From assembly GCF_000373245.1 (NCBI RefSeq), contig NZ_KB890754.1, positions 406,559 to 470,558 of the forward strand: a DNA stretch of 64,000 nt, read 5' to 3'. The notes below the pieces were generated by a model that was not told the DNA's origin, did no database searches, and saw nothing but the letters and a program-made list of their open reading frames with translations. Shown piece after piece: positions 46,178 through 55,081 of this stretch. The translations under genes and the position numbers were made by a program. Position 1 is the stretch's first letter. The number at the start of each line of letters is the position of its first letter. This DNA is from Echinicola pacifica DSM 19836. GTDB lineage: Bacteria; Bacteroidota; Bacteroidia; Cytophagales; Cyclobacteriaceae.

Positions 46178-49100
46178 ATGCAGCACCATTTTACATTTCC
46201 CATTAGGAGGGCTTTAGTCCTTCTTTTGCTGATTATCATTAATTTCTTTTCGCCTATGGGCGAAAGCAAAGCCCAGACGCCCGCATTTCCTGAGGCAGAA
46301 GGATCCGGAAAATTTGCCAAAGGCGGAAGATATGGAGAAGTCTATATCGTGACCAACCTAAATGACTCGGGACCGGGATCTTTCAGGGATGCCGTAAGCC
46401 GTCCCAATAGGATTGTGGTATTTGAGGTGGGCGGAATCATCCATGCAGAATCTCGGATCATCGTATCCAAAAACATCACCATCGCGGGTCAAACTGCCCC
46501 GGGGGATGGGCTGGTGATCTATGGTGATGGGATCACCTTCACTCAGGCCAGCAATACCATCGTGAGGTACCTGAGGGTGCGGATGGGCAAATATGGCACC
46601 AGTGGAGCCGATGCTATGACGCTGACTGATAATGCTAAGAATATTATTTTTGACCATATCTCTGCTAGCTGGGGACGGGACGAAACGTTCTCGATTACCG
46701 GTCATGCGGACAGTATCACCATTCAGAATAGCATCATTGGCCAAGGGCTGGAGACGCATTCCTGCGGGGGCTTGATGGAGCCTTCAGGATTGGTCAGCTT
46801 ATTCCGAAACCTTTATATCGATAATAATACCAGGAATCCTAAAGTCAAAAACAAAAACCAGTTTGTCAATAATATAGTTTATAACTGGGGCCGTGGAGGA
46901 GGATATATTATGGGGGGGTCCAGTGCGGAATCCCGGGTAAATATCGTGAACAACTACTATATCGATGGGCCAAGCACTAGCATCAGACCCTTCTCCCGAG
47001 GTACCGATAGCTTTATCCCCTATGCCGAAGGGAATTATCACGATGGCAATCTCAATGGCCAACTGGATGGAGAACTGGTGGGCCGCGAGTCTTACCAGGG
47101 GATTAGCACTTTTGCTGAGACTCCTTATGATTATCCATTTCCAGAGCAGGTGATGACCGCTGAGGAGAGTTACCATTATATTCTGGCCAATGCTGGAGCC
47201 AATTACCCCACTAGAGACCAGGTAGATCGTTTTATGATGGATGAGCTGCGGAGCTTAGGGACCATTGGCAAGCTGATAGCCAACGAAAAGGAGCTCCCTA
47301 CCGCAGGCCCTGGAGAGGTATTCAGCGCCCCTCAAAAACTGGATACCGATCGTGATGGTATGCCTGATAGCTGGGAGCTTGAGCAGGGATTGGATCCTCA
47401 GGATGCCTCCGATGCCATGCTGATCGGTCCATCCGGCTACGCTAATGTGGAGCGCTATATCAATGAACTCATTTACCAGGATCCAGAGCCCTTTGTGAAA
47501 CCCATCAGTGAGATCAGCGCCAAGGAAATCGGCACCACATCTCTCAGGCTCCATTGGAAGAATAATGAGGAGGATTACCAAACCATTTATCTTGAGATGA
47601 AGGCCTCCAATGATGATTTTATCCCAATAGATACTTTAGGAGTTACGGAGGTTTCTTTTTTTATAGATGGGCTTCTGCCAAATACGACTTATCAGTTTAG
47701 GCTTACCGCAGCTGATGAATCGGCGGAAGCCCTTCCCGCAATAAGCGCTGCTTATAAGACTTTGCCCGTTCCGACGGCCCCTTCTGTTCCTTCTGCTCCA
47801 TCTCCGGGTCATTCCAGTGATTATGCAGACACCACCTCGGTGACTTTGACCTGGGAGGGAAGTGAAAATTCGGATTATTATAAACTCTATTTTGGAAGCT
47901 CGCCAGAGCAGCTGAGCCTGCTGGATAGCCTAAGCACTACTCTCTTATCGCTGGATTCGCTGCTATCTGGTACGAGCTATTATTGGCGGGTGGATGCGGT
48001 CAATGCTCTAGGAAGTACCGAGGGGGATCTCTGGTCATTCCGTACAAGGCCTTATATCGCCAGGGGCCTAGTGGGCGCCTGGCTCATGGACACGCTGGAG
48101 GGCACGGCTGTGATGGATAGTTCTGGCTTCGCCAATGAAGGGGAGGTCAACGAATTAAATGATTACTCCTGGACGGAGGGAAAAGTAAATGGTGCCTTGG
48201 ACTTTTCCAGCGCAGAGAATCCCTCTCATGTATTCATCCCTCATGCGGATCAGCTGTATTTTGACTATCATTCTTTTGCCATCTCTATGTGGCTGAAGTC
48301 AAACCAACCGGTTTCTCAGGCTTATTTGATTCATAAAGGGACCTTTAAGGCTGACTCCCAAACGGGAGGCACCGGACAGTGGTTTGGAATAGAGCTCAAG
48401 GATGGGAATTTACGTTTTTCGGTGGATGACAATTCCCAGAAGACGGAGCTTTCGGCGAGTTCTGAGGACATTTACACCGGAGATTGGGTGCATTTGGTAG
48501 CGATTCGTGATACTGAGTCATCCAGTCTGAAAATCTATATGAATGGCGCTTTGTATAAGGAAGTGGCAGACCGTACTCAGGGGAATATTGGTCAATATGA
48601 ACCTATTATTCTTGGAAATTCCAATGGTTTTGGTACTCCCTTCCGAGGGCAGATCGATGAGGTGAAAATCTATAATCATGGACTGTCGGAGCAGGAGGTG
48701 CTGGCCTTATTTCATACCTCTACGCTTCCCATTCAGCCATTTGCCCCGAGTCTTCCGAGTCATTCTTCCTTAGAAGGATATACCGATTCGGTACAGGTAA
48801 GTTGGAAAGGAGGCATCAATACGCAGTATTATAAGGTCTATCTAGGCCAGGATTCCTCAGCGATGGACCTGGTCGATAGTCTTTCGGTGGAGGAGAGCGT
48901 CACCTTCTTCGATCAGCTGCAGCAGGGCGAGGAATATTATTGGCAGGTGGAGGCAGTCGGTGAGGCCGGCAGCAGCAGGAGCGCTCTATGGAATTTCCAC
49001 GCTACCTCCCCCAAAGGCCTGGTGGGCTATTGGAAGATGGATGAGCAAGGAGGGATGACGGTGATGGACTGGTCGGACTATCAGCAGGATGGGGAAGCCT

Positions 49101-50893
49101 GCGGTTATGCGGATTACCAAAGAACAGCCGGCAAATATGGCCGTGCCATGAAATTTGATCATCCTATTTCAGATGCCGCCGTGGCCATACCGCATGCCGA
49201 GCACCTGAAATTTGACCAGAATTCCTTTACCCTATCCATGTGGGTGAGCATCCCCCGTGACGATTATAAATACAGCAATGGAAAGGATTCCTACCTCATT
49301 CACAAGGGGAGTTTTGCGGACCAGTGGTATGGTATTCAGCTGAGAGATGGTCGCCTGACTTTTGCGGTGGATGATGATAAGGTCAAGTCTTCCACCAGCC
49401 TAAGTGTAAGCGCAGGAAGCCCCCATACCATTTTTGGGGGGCAATGGGTCCATGTCGTGGCGGTATTGGATCGAAAAGACGGTAAGGTTCGCTTATTTAT
49501 AAATGGCCAGAAGGCCTCCGAAGCTTCCAGCAGCAGCAACGCTATTGGCGCAAGCAGCGCAGTCCTCTTCGGCAATTCGGATGAAAATAAACCTTATCGA
49601 GACCTGATGGATGAGGTAAGGCTGTATAATTTTGCGCTGAGCGAAACAGAAATCCACGCCCTTTATAAGGCTTTCCCGCAAGTCAGCTTGCAGTATAAAA
49701 ATGGGGAGAGTAATAAGCCTTTTAACAATCAAATCAAACCTTATTTTAACCTGCAAAATGCCGATAGTACCTCGATTAGCCTGGACGAACTGAGCATTCG
49801 CTATTGGTTTACCCCGGAGAATTATTCCGCAATTTCCTCCAGAGTGGATTATGCAGCATTGGGAAGGGATAGGATTCACCTGAATTATGTTCCCATGGAA
49901 GAGCCGCATACCGAAGCGTTTGGGTATATGGAATTGTCCTTTGAGGAGGGAAGTCTTCTAGCGTCGGGGCAGGCCTCGGGGATCATTCAGACTGCCATTT
50001 TTGATGATAGCTGGTCTGACTTGGATGAAACGAATGATTATTCTGCACGGGAAGCAGCCTCCTTCATAGCCAATCCTTCTATAGGTGTCTATCTGAAAGG
50101 TGAGCTGATCTGGGGGAAAGAACCCGAGCCTGTGGAGTCTAAAATAATTTCCTCTGTATGGAGCAAGCATAAGTCCGGCGGAAAAAATACAATTAATAAA
50201 AGCCTAACCTTATTGAATGAAGGCAATGTGCGCCTGCAATATGAGGATTTAAGTCTTCGCTATTGGATCAAAAAGGAGGGAAATGCAGCGCTCAAAGCCT
50301 GGGTGGATTATGCTAAACTCGGAGCTAAAAACATAGATGCTACTATCGTGGACATCAGTGCGGACTCCCTTACGGCTGATTATTACCTGGAACTGAAGGT
50401 AGACAAAGCGGGGGAGAGCCTTGCACCGCTCAGTGAAACGGGAGAAATAGCCTTCCGCCTGACCAAAACGGATTGGTCTGAGCTTGATGAAAACAATGAC
50501 CATTCCTTTCAGACTTTAAACCAATGGGCCGACAATGAAAATATAGGCGTCTTTTATCAAGGAAACCTTATATCAGGAACGGCGCCAAGTCCTCGCCCTC
50601 TTACGGAATATGAGAAGTCGATGGGCAGTCATACGGCCGCTTCTTCAGAGAAAGAGACGATTGCCATCCTCTATCCTAATCCTACTCAGGGAGAGTTTCA
50701 GCTACAACTGGCGGAATCTGTGGCCCTTCCTACTATGGCCTATCTATATGATTCCAAAGGACTGCTGCGCAAATCTAAAAACCTGAATCGAGACCTGACG
50801 AATTGGGATATCAATGATCTGAAAGCTGGAACGTATTTCATTCACATCAGTCAAAATGGAGAATACGCTGTATTTAAGATCATCAAAGAGTAA
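46178..50893 (+). CDS. Giant modular pectate lyase (PL1-like) with LamG, FN3, twin CBM3 and T9SS sorting domain
   Basis: 1571 residues. Signal peptide to KAQTP. Catalytic beta-helix ~33-375 (SGPGSFRDAV, IAGQTAPGDGL, IRYLRVRMG, IIFDHISASWGRDE), a DTDRDGMPDSWE calcium-type linker (~388-400), FN3 ~440-530 and ~533-626, LamG-like ~627-845, FN3-like ~850-944, LamG-like ~945-1163. Then two CBM3-type cellulose-binding modules: ~1167-1315 (SIRYWFTPENY, WSDLDETNDYS, GELIWGKEP) and ~1324-1468 (LSLRYWIKKEG, WSELDENNDHS). The end (~1494-1571: ILYPNPTQGEF, GTYFIHISQNGE) is a T9SS type A sorting signal. It should cleave pectate outside the cell while bound to cell-wall cellulose. It stands alone with its own terminator. 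Confidence 0.9.
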   Translation: MQHHFTFPIRRALVLLLLIIINFFSPMGESKAQTPAFPEAEGSGKFAKGGRYGEVYIVTNLNDSGPGSFRDAVSRPNRIVVFEVGGIIHAESRIIVSKNITIAGQTAPGDGLVIYGDGITFTQASNTIVRYLRVRMGKYGTSGADAMTLTDNAKNIIFDHISASWGRDETFSITGHADSITIQNSIIGQGLETHSCGGLMEPSGLVSLFRNLYIDNNTRNPKVKNKNQFVNNIVYNWGRGGGYIMGGSSAESRVNIVNNYYIDGPSTSIRPFSRGTDSFIPYAEGNYHDGNLNGQLDGELVGRESYQGISTFAETPYDYPFPEQVMTAEESYHYILANAGANYPTRDQVDRFMMDELRSLGTIGKLIANEKELPTAGPGEVFSAPQKLDTDRDGMPDSWELEQGLDPQDASDAMLIGPSGYANVERYINELIYQDPEPFVKPISEISAKEIGTTSLRLHWKNNEEDYQTIYLEMKASNDDFIPIDTLGVTEVSFFIDGLLPNTTYQFRLTAADESAEALPAISAAYKTLPVPTAPSVPSAPSPGHSSDYADTTSVTLTWEGSENSDYYKLYFGSSPEQLSLLDSLSTTLLSLDSLLSGTSYYWRVDAVNALGSTEGDLWSFRTRPYIARGLVGAWLMDTLEGTAVMDSSGFANEGEVNELNDYSWTEGKVNGALDFSSAENPSHVFIPHADQLYFDYHSFAISMWLKSNQPVSQAYLIHKGTFKADSQTGGTGQWFGIELKDGNLRFSVDDNSQKTELSASSEDIYTGDWVHLVAIRDTESSSLKIYMNGALYKEVADRTQGNIGQYEPIILGNSNGFGTPFRGQIDEVKIYNHGLSEQEVLALFHTSTLPIQPFAPSLPSHSSLEGYTDSVQVSWKGGINTQYYKVYLGQDSSAMDLVDSLSVEESVTFFDQLQQGEEYYWQVEAVGEAGSSRSALWNFHATSPKGLVGYWKMDEQGGMTVMDWSDYQQDGEACGYADYQRTAGKYGRAMKFDHPISDAAVAIPHAEHLKFDQNSFTLSMWVSIPRDDYKYSNGKDSYLIHKGSFADQWYGIQLRDGRLTFAVDDDKVKSSTSLSVSAGSPHTIFGGQWVHVVAVLDRKDGKVRLFINGQKASEASSSSNAIGASSAVLFGNSDENKPYRDLMDEVRLYNFALSETEIHALYKAFPQVSLQYKNGESNKPFNNQIKPYFNLQNADSTSISLDELSIRYWFTPENYSAISSRVDYAALGRDRIHLNYVPMEEPHTEAFGYMELSFEEGSLLASGQASGIIQTAIFDDSWSDLDETNDYSAREAASFIANPSIGVYLKGELIWGKEPEPVESKIISSVWSKHKSGGKNTINKSLTLLNEGNVRLQYEDLSLRYWIKKEGNAALKAWVDYAKLGAKNIDATIVDISADSLTADYYLELKVDKAGESLAPLSETGEIAFRLTKTDWSELDENNDHSFQTLNQWADNENIGVFYQGNLISGTAPSPRPLTEYEKSMGSHTAASSEKETIAILYPNPTQGEFQLQLAESVALPTMAYLYDSKGLLRKSKNLNRDLTNWDINDLKAGTYFIHISQNGEYAVFKIIKE

Positions 50894-50956
50894 TATATAC
50901 CAATAAATAGCGAGGATCATTCCTGTTCCCGTTTCCACGCAGGAGATCAACTACCT

Positions 50957-50989
50957 ATACCAGTCCTATTTTTAGGGCTGGTATTTTTT
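50957..50989 (+). terminator. Intrinsic terminator of the pectate lyase gene
   Basis: 12-bp stem (ATACCAGTCCTA / TAGGGCTGGTAT, one G-T wobble), TTTT loop, then a T run; 64 nt after the stop. Confidence 0.85.
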
Positions 50990-51147
50990 ATAAGCGCCTC
51001 CGTGATGTGGGCTTAGGAATTACGTTTTTGAGGTTGATATAAGAGGTCATTGGAGTCAATTAGATAAAATCTATGAGACTCTAATAAGCATAGAAAATAT
51101 GTATTTAAAATCATTCTAAATAATTTTCATCCTAAACGTATGGAGTA

Positions 51148-51155
51148 TACATTTG
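51148..51155 (+). promoter_or_regulatory. -7 box of the first siderophore-type receptor
   Basis: TACATTTG matches TAnnTTTG exactly, 31 nt before the ATG at 51186. It lies over the TTG at 51153 that would otherwise give a longer N-terminus, arguing for the 51186 start. No standard -33 TTG seen. Confidence 0.45.
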
Positions 51156-51185
51156 TCCTTAATTAAACTTAATCTAAATAAGAAG

Positions 51186-53537
51186 ATGAAAAGAATTATA
51201 CTCTTTATGTTATTGATAGGGCTAAGCACCGCCGCTTGGTCTCAATCAATGGGCACTCTGAGAGGCAAGGTACAAGATCCGGAGGGCAGTCCTATTCCCT
51301 TTGCCTCCGTGATCCTTCATGGCACTAACTACGGAGTGGCCACAAGCGAGGACGGCAGCTATCAGTTTTCGGCTCCTGCCGGCAATTATACCTTGGACAT
51401 ATCGGCAGTAGGTTTTGCTTCCATTCATCAGAAAATCAGCCTTCGCAGCGGTCAGGTAAGTACTGCGCCCACCGCCTCACTGAAAGTCTCAGAAGCAGTG
51501 CTTAAGGAGGTTACGATCACTGGAGCGAGTAGCTCCTATAAGGTGGAGAACCCCTCAGAAAGCCTCCGCCTCAATGAATCCCTAATTGAAATTCCACAAA
51601 ATATCCAGGTGATCACCGCCCAGGTGCTGGAGGATCAGCAGGTAATGGATATGGCTGACGGAGTGATCCGAAATGTCAGTGGAGCCAGTCGTCTGGAGCA
51701 CTGGGGAAACCTATACGCAAGGATCAATATGAGAGGCTCCAGAGCAGCGGCATTCAGAAATGGGATGAATGTCACCTCAAACTGGGGGCCGTTGACGGAG
51801 GATATGAGTTTTGTCTCCAATATTGAATTTGTGAAGGGGCCAGCAGGTTTTATGATGTCCAATGGCGACCCGAGTGGCATTTATAATGTGGTGACCAAGA
51901 AACCAACGGGCTTGACCCAGGGTGAGGTGACGATGACCATGGGGAGCTTTGACCTCTATCGTGGGACGATGGATCTCGATGGGAAACTCAGCAAGGATGG
52001 CAAATTATTATACCGATTGAACGTAATGGGGCAGTCTCAAAATTCTTTCCAGGATTTCACCTTCCAAAATCGCTATAGCATCGCTCCAGTGATCAGCTAT
52101 CAGCTGAGCGAAGACACTAAGCTTACGCTGGAATACGTTCATCAGCATGTAAAGATGTCCAATGTAGGATCCGCTTATGTCTTCTCCACGGAAGGCTACG
52201 GAATTTATGACCAAAGTTTCACCATAGCAGAGCCCGGCCTGGATCCCACGAGGATCGATGACAATAGCGTTATGGCCAATCTCCAACACACCATAAATTC
52301 CGATTGGAAAGTCACTGGCCAGCTTGCTTATTTTAATTATCAGCAGGAAGGCAGCTCGATGTGGTTAAATTATGTGGATGCAGATGCCAATCTACTGCGC
52401 TATGTATCCATTTGGGATGCCCTAGGCGAGAGTGCATATGGACAAGTGTACCTAAATGGAGAGGTGAAAACCGGAGCGGTAAATCACCGCATCCTCGCTG
52501 GCCTGGATATGGGGACCAAGGAATATACTGCAGACTGGAGCCAATCGCACCAGTTGGACTCCGCAGGAGCGTATTTTAATATGAATAATCCTGTATATGG
52601 CAGACCTGTGAATGGTCTTCCGCAATTTGATCGGAGCAAAAGCCTTAAGCAGCGCGCCAATACCACGGCGATCACTCAGTCTTATAGCGGATTTTATGCA
52701 CAGGATGAGCTAGGTTTCTTTGACAATACATTGCGACTGACCCTGGCAGCGCGCTATACATATACCTCACAAAATTCCTATGGAACCACGGTGGAGGACA
52801 GTAAACTGACACCACGATTTGGACTTAGCTATTCCATCGATAAGGAGACCTCCGTATATGCATTATTCGATCAGACATTTGTACCTCAGTCCGGACTGTT
52901 GAGCAATGGCGATAAGCCAAAGCCTATCACTGGAAACAATATGGAACTAGGAGTGAAGCATGACTTTTTTGGAGGCAAGTTAAGCACCAGTCTTTCTGCC
53001 TATAGAATCCTGGAAAACAACCAGCTGGTCAATGATCCTGAGGACCCAACGGGCCAGTTTTCCCTTCAGATAGGGCAGTCTCGAGCGCAGGGAATTGAGT
53101 TTGATGCCCGTGGACATGTGCTTCCCGGGCTGGAGATCATCGCTAACTATGCCTATACGGATAATGTGGTGACCAAGGCTGCTCCGGAGAGTCCGGTGGG
53201 AGGGACCTTGCCCGGTTTTGCAAAGCACCTAGCCAATGCCTGGATCATCTATTCCCTACAGGAGGGGCCGCTTCGAGGATTTGGGCTGAGTGCAGGCTTT
53301 ACTTACCAGGGGGACCGATCCACCTGGAATTGGGCGCAGGGAAACCAATTGCCGCTACCTAATTATTTCAAAATCGACGGGGGATTGTCCTGGGAAAATG
53401 ACAATCTCTCCATCCGAGCCAATGTCTTTAATGTACTTAACGAATACCTCTATTCTGGATCCGCTTATGCCACTTATTATTACTATCAGGCAGAAGCACC
53501 ACGAAATGCTCGTTTGAGCCTGGGGTATAGATTTTAG
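51186..53537 (+). CDS. TonB-dependent siderophore-type receptor A
   Basis: 783 residues from the ATG at 51186 (MKRIILFMLL...AAWSQS signal). Carboxypeptidase-regulatory-like domain ~22-100 (GKVQDPEGSPIPFASVIL), plug with IEIPQNIQVITAQVLEDQQ, RNVSGASR and FVKGPAGFMM, barrel to ARLSLGYRF. The plug motifs are those of ferric-siderophore (FhuA/FecA-type) receptors rather than SusC. Ligand unknown. It is a clear paralogue of the receptor at 55082, with the same length and ~two-thirds of residues alike by eye. Confidence 0.9.
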   Translation: MKRIILFMLLIGLSTAAWSQSMGTLRGKVQDPEGSPIPFASVILHGTNYGVATSEDGSYQFSAPAGNYTLDISAVGFASIHQKISLRSGQVSTAPTASLKVSEAVLKEVTITGASSSYKVENPSESLRLNESLIEIPQNIQVITAQVLEDQQVMDMADGVIRNVSGASRLEHWGNLYARINMRGSRAAAFRNGMNVTSNWGPLTEDMSFVSNIEFVKGPAGFMMSNGDPSGIYNVVTKKPTGLTQGEVTMTMGSFDLYRGTMDLDGKLSKDGKLLYRLNVMGQSQNSFQDFTFQNRYSIAPVISYQLSEDTKLTLEYVHQHVKMSNVGSAYVFSTEGYGIYDQSFTIAEPGLDPTRIDDNSVMANLQHTINSDWKVTGQLAYFNYQQEGSSMWLNYVDADANLLRYVSIWDALGESAYGQVYLNGEVKTGAVNHRILAGLDMGTKEYTADWSQSHQLDSAGAYFNMNNPVYGRPVNGLPQFDRSKSLKQRANTTAITQSYSGFYAQDELGFFDNTLRLTLAARYTYTSQNSYGTTVEDSKLTPRFGLSYSIDKETSVYALFDQTFVPQSGLLSNGDKPKPITGNNMELGVKHDFFGGKLSTSLSAYRILENNQLVNDPEDPTGQFSLQIGQSRAQGIEFDARGHVLPGLEIIANYAYTDNVVTKAAPESPVGGTLPGFAKHLANAWIIYSLQEGPLRGFGLSAGFTYQGDRSTWNWAQGNQLPLPNYFKIDGGLSWENDNLSIRANVFNVLNEYLYSGSAYATYYYYQAEAPRNARLSLGYRF

Positions 53538-53634
53538 AAAAAATTAAGCCCTGTGTGTGATTGGGGAGCGCAATCGATAAACTTTCTCCGGGATCATTAC
53601 AGGCACCAATTAAACCACTAGAGCTAAACTAACT

Positions 53635-53961
53635 ATGGATTACTGTAAACCCGAAATTATACTGATGAAAAACCAATTTATCCTCACACGCTGTGAGCAT
53701 TGCGGCCGCATCGGTATGATGTTCGGTCAGTGTATGGCCAGTTTTAGCATGATGGACTTCAAGGGCTTTTGCCGCTATATCGAGGAGCTGGACTTTGAGG
53801 GAGATTATAGTCCCTTTTATGATGGTCTGGACAGAATCGTCGTCGAAACCTATCATCAGGATATTCAGTTTACCCTGCTGGAAGAGGAATTCTACCGACT
53901 CAAAGATTGCCTTGGCGAAGCCCAAATTCAGCTTCAAATTGACGACTTATTAAGAAAATAA
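53635..53961 (+). CDS. Small CxxC protein (DUF6686-like)
   Basis: 108 residues, soluble, acidic. A CxxC motif in TRCEHCGRIGMMFGQ (~residues 20-24) suggests metal binding or a redox pair; the rest is helical with many Asp/Glu (DFEGDYSPFYDGLD). The pattern resembles DUF6686, but that is a memory-based guess. ATG at 53665 is an alternative start. It lies 98 bp after receptor A and 13 bp before the DUF4198-like gene, probably one transcript. Confidence 0.65.
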   Translation: MDYCKPEIILMKNQFILTRCEHCGRIGMMFGQCMASFSMMDFKGFCRYIEELDFEGDYSPFYDGLDRIVVETYHQDIQFTLLEEEFYRLKDCLGEAQIQLQIDDLLRK

Positions 53962-53974
53962 AATTTAAAAGTTT

Positions 53975-54688
53975 ATGAAATCAAAATTCAGTTTATTAGT
54001 TGTACTAGCCATGGTGGCTAGTTTATCCTCCTCTTTTGCTCATGCACTATGGATAGAGACCGCTCCTAAAGGAAAAAAAGGACAGGAGCAGGAAGTGAAG
54101 ATTTATTATGGGGAGTACCTTGAAGGCATGATCGAAAAAGTCGATGACTGGTACTCAGATGTATCTAAATTTGAACTTTGGCTGATCGATCCTGAAGGAA
54201 ATAAAACGGCCCTGACTACTCAGCAAGGCAGTGAGGAGTACTTTACTGCCAAATTTACTCCAAGCATGGATGGAGTATATCGCATTCAGATAGGACATTC
54301 TGCCAAGGACCTGGGGGGAGACTATATCTATCAATTCAATACCGCCGCACAAGTATGGGTGGGTAAGACCAGCGAAATAGTCCAAGGACCGTCCACCGAC
54401 CTGGCCTTATTGCTCACCAGTCCTGAGACAGGAAAATTGAAAGATGACCTTCACTTTACCACCTATTTCAAAGGCCAGCCTCAAGGAGGAATTAAGGTCA
54501 CTATCACCAGCCCAAATGGATGGACCAAAGAGGTGGAAAGCAATGAAAAAGGAGAGCTCACCCTAGAGACGCCTTGGAAAGGGCAGTATATCGTGGAAGC
54601 TATCGCTACCGAAGAAACTTCTGGAGAACACTTTGGCCAGCAGTATAATAATATTTGGCGCTGCGCTACCCAAAGCATCATCAGGTAA
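53975..54688 (+). CDS. DUF4198-like periplasmic protein (NikM/CbiK-like fold)
   Basis: 237 residues with a signal peptide whose cleavage fits before His in SSFA-HALWIET (or before Leu two residues on). The mature N-terminus and the Ig-like beta-sandwiches (VKIYYGEYLEGM, GVYRIQIGHSAK, GGIKVTITSPNG, GQYIVEAIAT) match DUF4198 proteins that accompany TonB receptors or nickel/cobalt systems. It probably acts in periplasmic metal or siderophore handling. Located between the two receptor paralogues, before a terminator. Confidence 0.75.
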   Translation: MKSKFSLLVVLAMVASLSSSFAHALWIETAPKGKKGQEQEVKIYYGEYLEGMIEKVDDWYSDVSKFELWLIDPEGNKTALTTQQGSEEYFTAKFTPSMDGVYRIQIGHSAKDLGGDYIYQFNTAAQVWVGKTSEIVQGPSTDLALLLTSPETGKLKDDLHFTTYFKGQPQGGIKVTITSPNGWTKEVESNEKGELTLETPWKGQYIVEAIATEETSGEHFGQQYNNIWRCATQSIIR

Positions 54689-54695
54689 TAGGTGA

Positions 54696-54736
54696 ATTCT
54701 GGATATAACAAGTAATGTTTTATCCAGAATCTTTTC
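54696..54736 (+). terminator. Intrinsic terminator after the DUF4198-like gene
   Basis: 10-bp stem (ATTCTGGATA / TATCCAGAAT) with 15-nt loop, followed by CTTTT. Confidence 0.65.
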
Positions 54737-54969
54737 CCTTGTTTTCCCTTCTCCCATTAAGTGCTCACCAAAAACTCCTAGTTCATCAGCACTAAAAGGA
54801 AGTTGGGAATTAAAATCTGAAAAATTGATTAGAAAAAAATCTTTTCTGGAATTACCAGTTTTGGTGTGATCTACCAAATTTACCCCCCTAAGCAGTAGAA
54901 ATTTAGAAAAATAATGCATTAAACACCTGTTTTATTTTTGGTTTAGTAAGTAAAGAGGAAAAACGTTAA

Positions 54970-54977
54970 TATCTTTG
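54970..54977 (+). promoter_or_regulatory. -7 box of the second siderophore-type receptor
   Basis: TATCTTTG is an exact TAnnTTTG match, 104 nt before the ATG at 55082. No spaced -33 TTG found. The rest of the 54737-55081 gap shows nothing else. Confidence 0.4.
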
Positions 54978-55081
54978 TCCAAATTGAATTTAAAGGGTTT
55001 TTAGATCCTGACAAAATTAGTTATCAAGACCTAATAATTTTATTATATTCACCACTTACGACTATCAATTTAAAGTGCTTT

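Noticed and set aside
21727-50893. Mobile element or recent horizontal island around the pectin genes
   Set aside because: No transposase, integrase, tRNA flank or attachment-site repeat is visible, and base composition seems uniform by eye.
54563-54919. Minus-strand frame over the DUF4198-like gene end and its terminator
   Set aside because: It crosses a terminator hairpin and has no motif.
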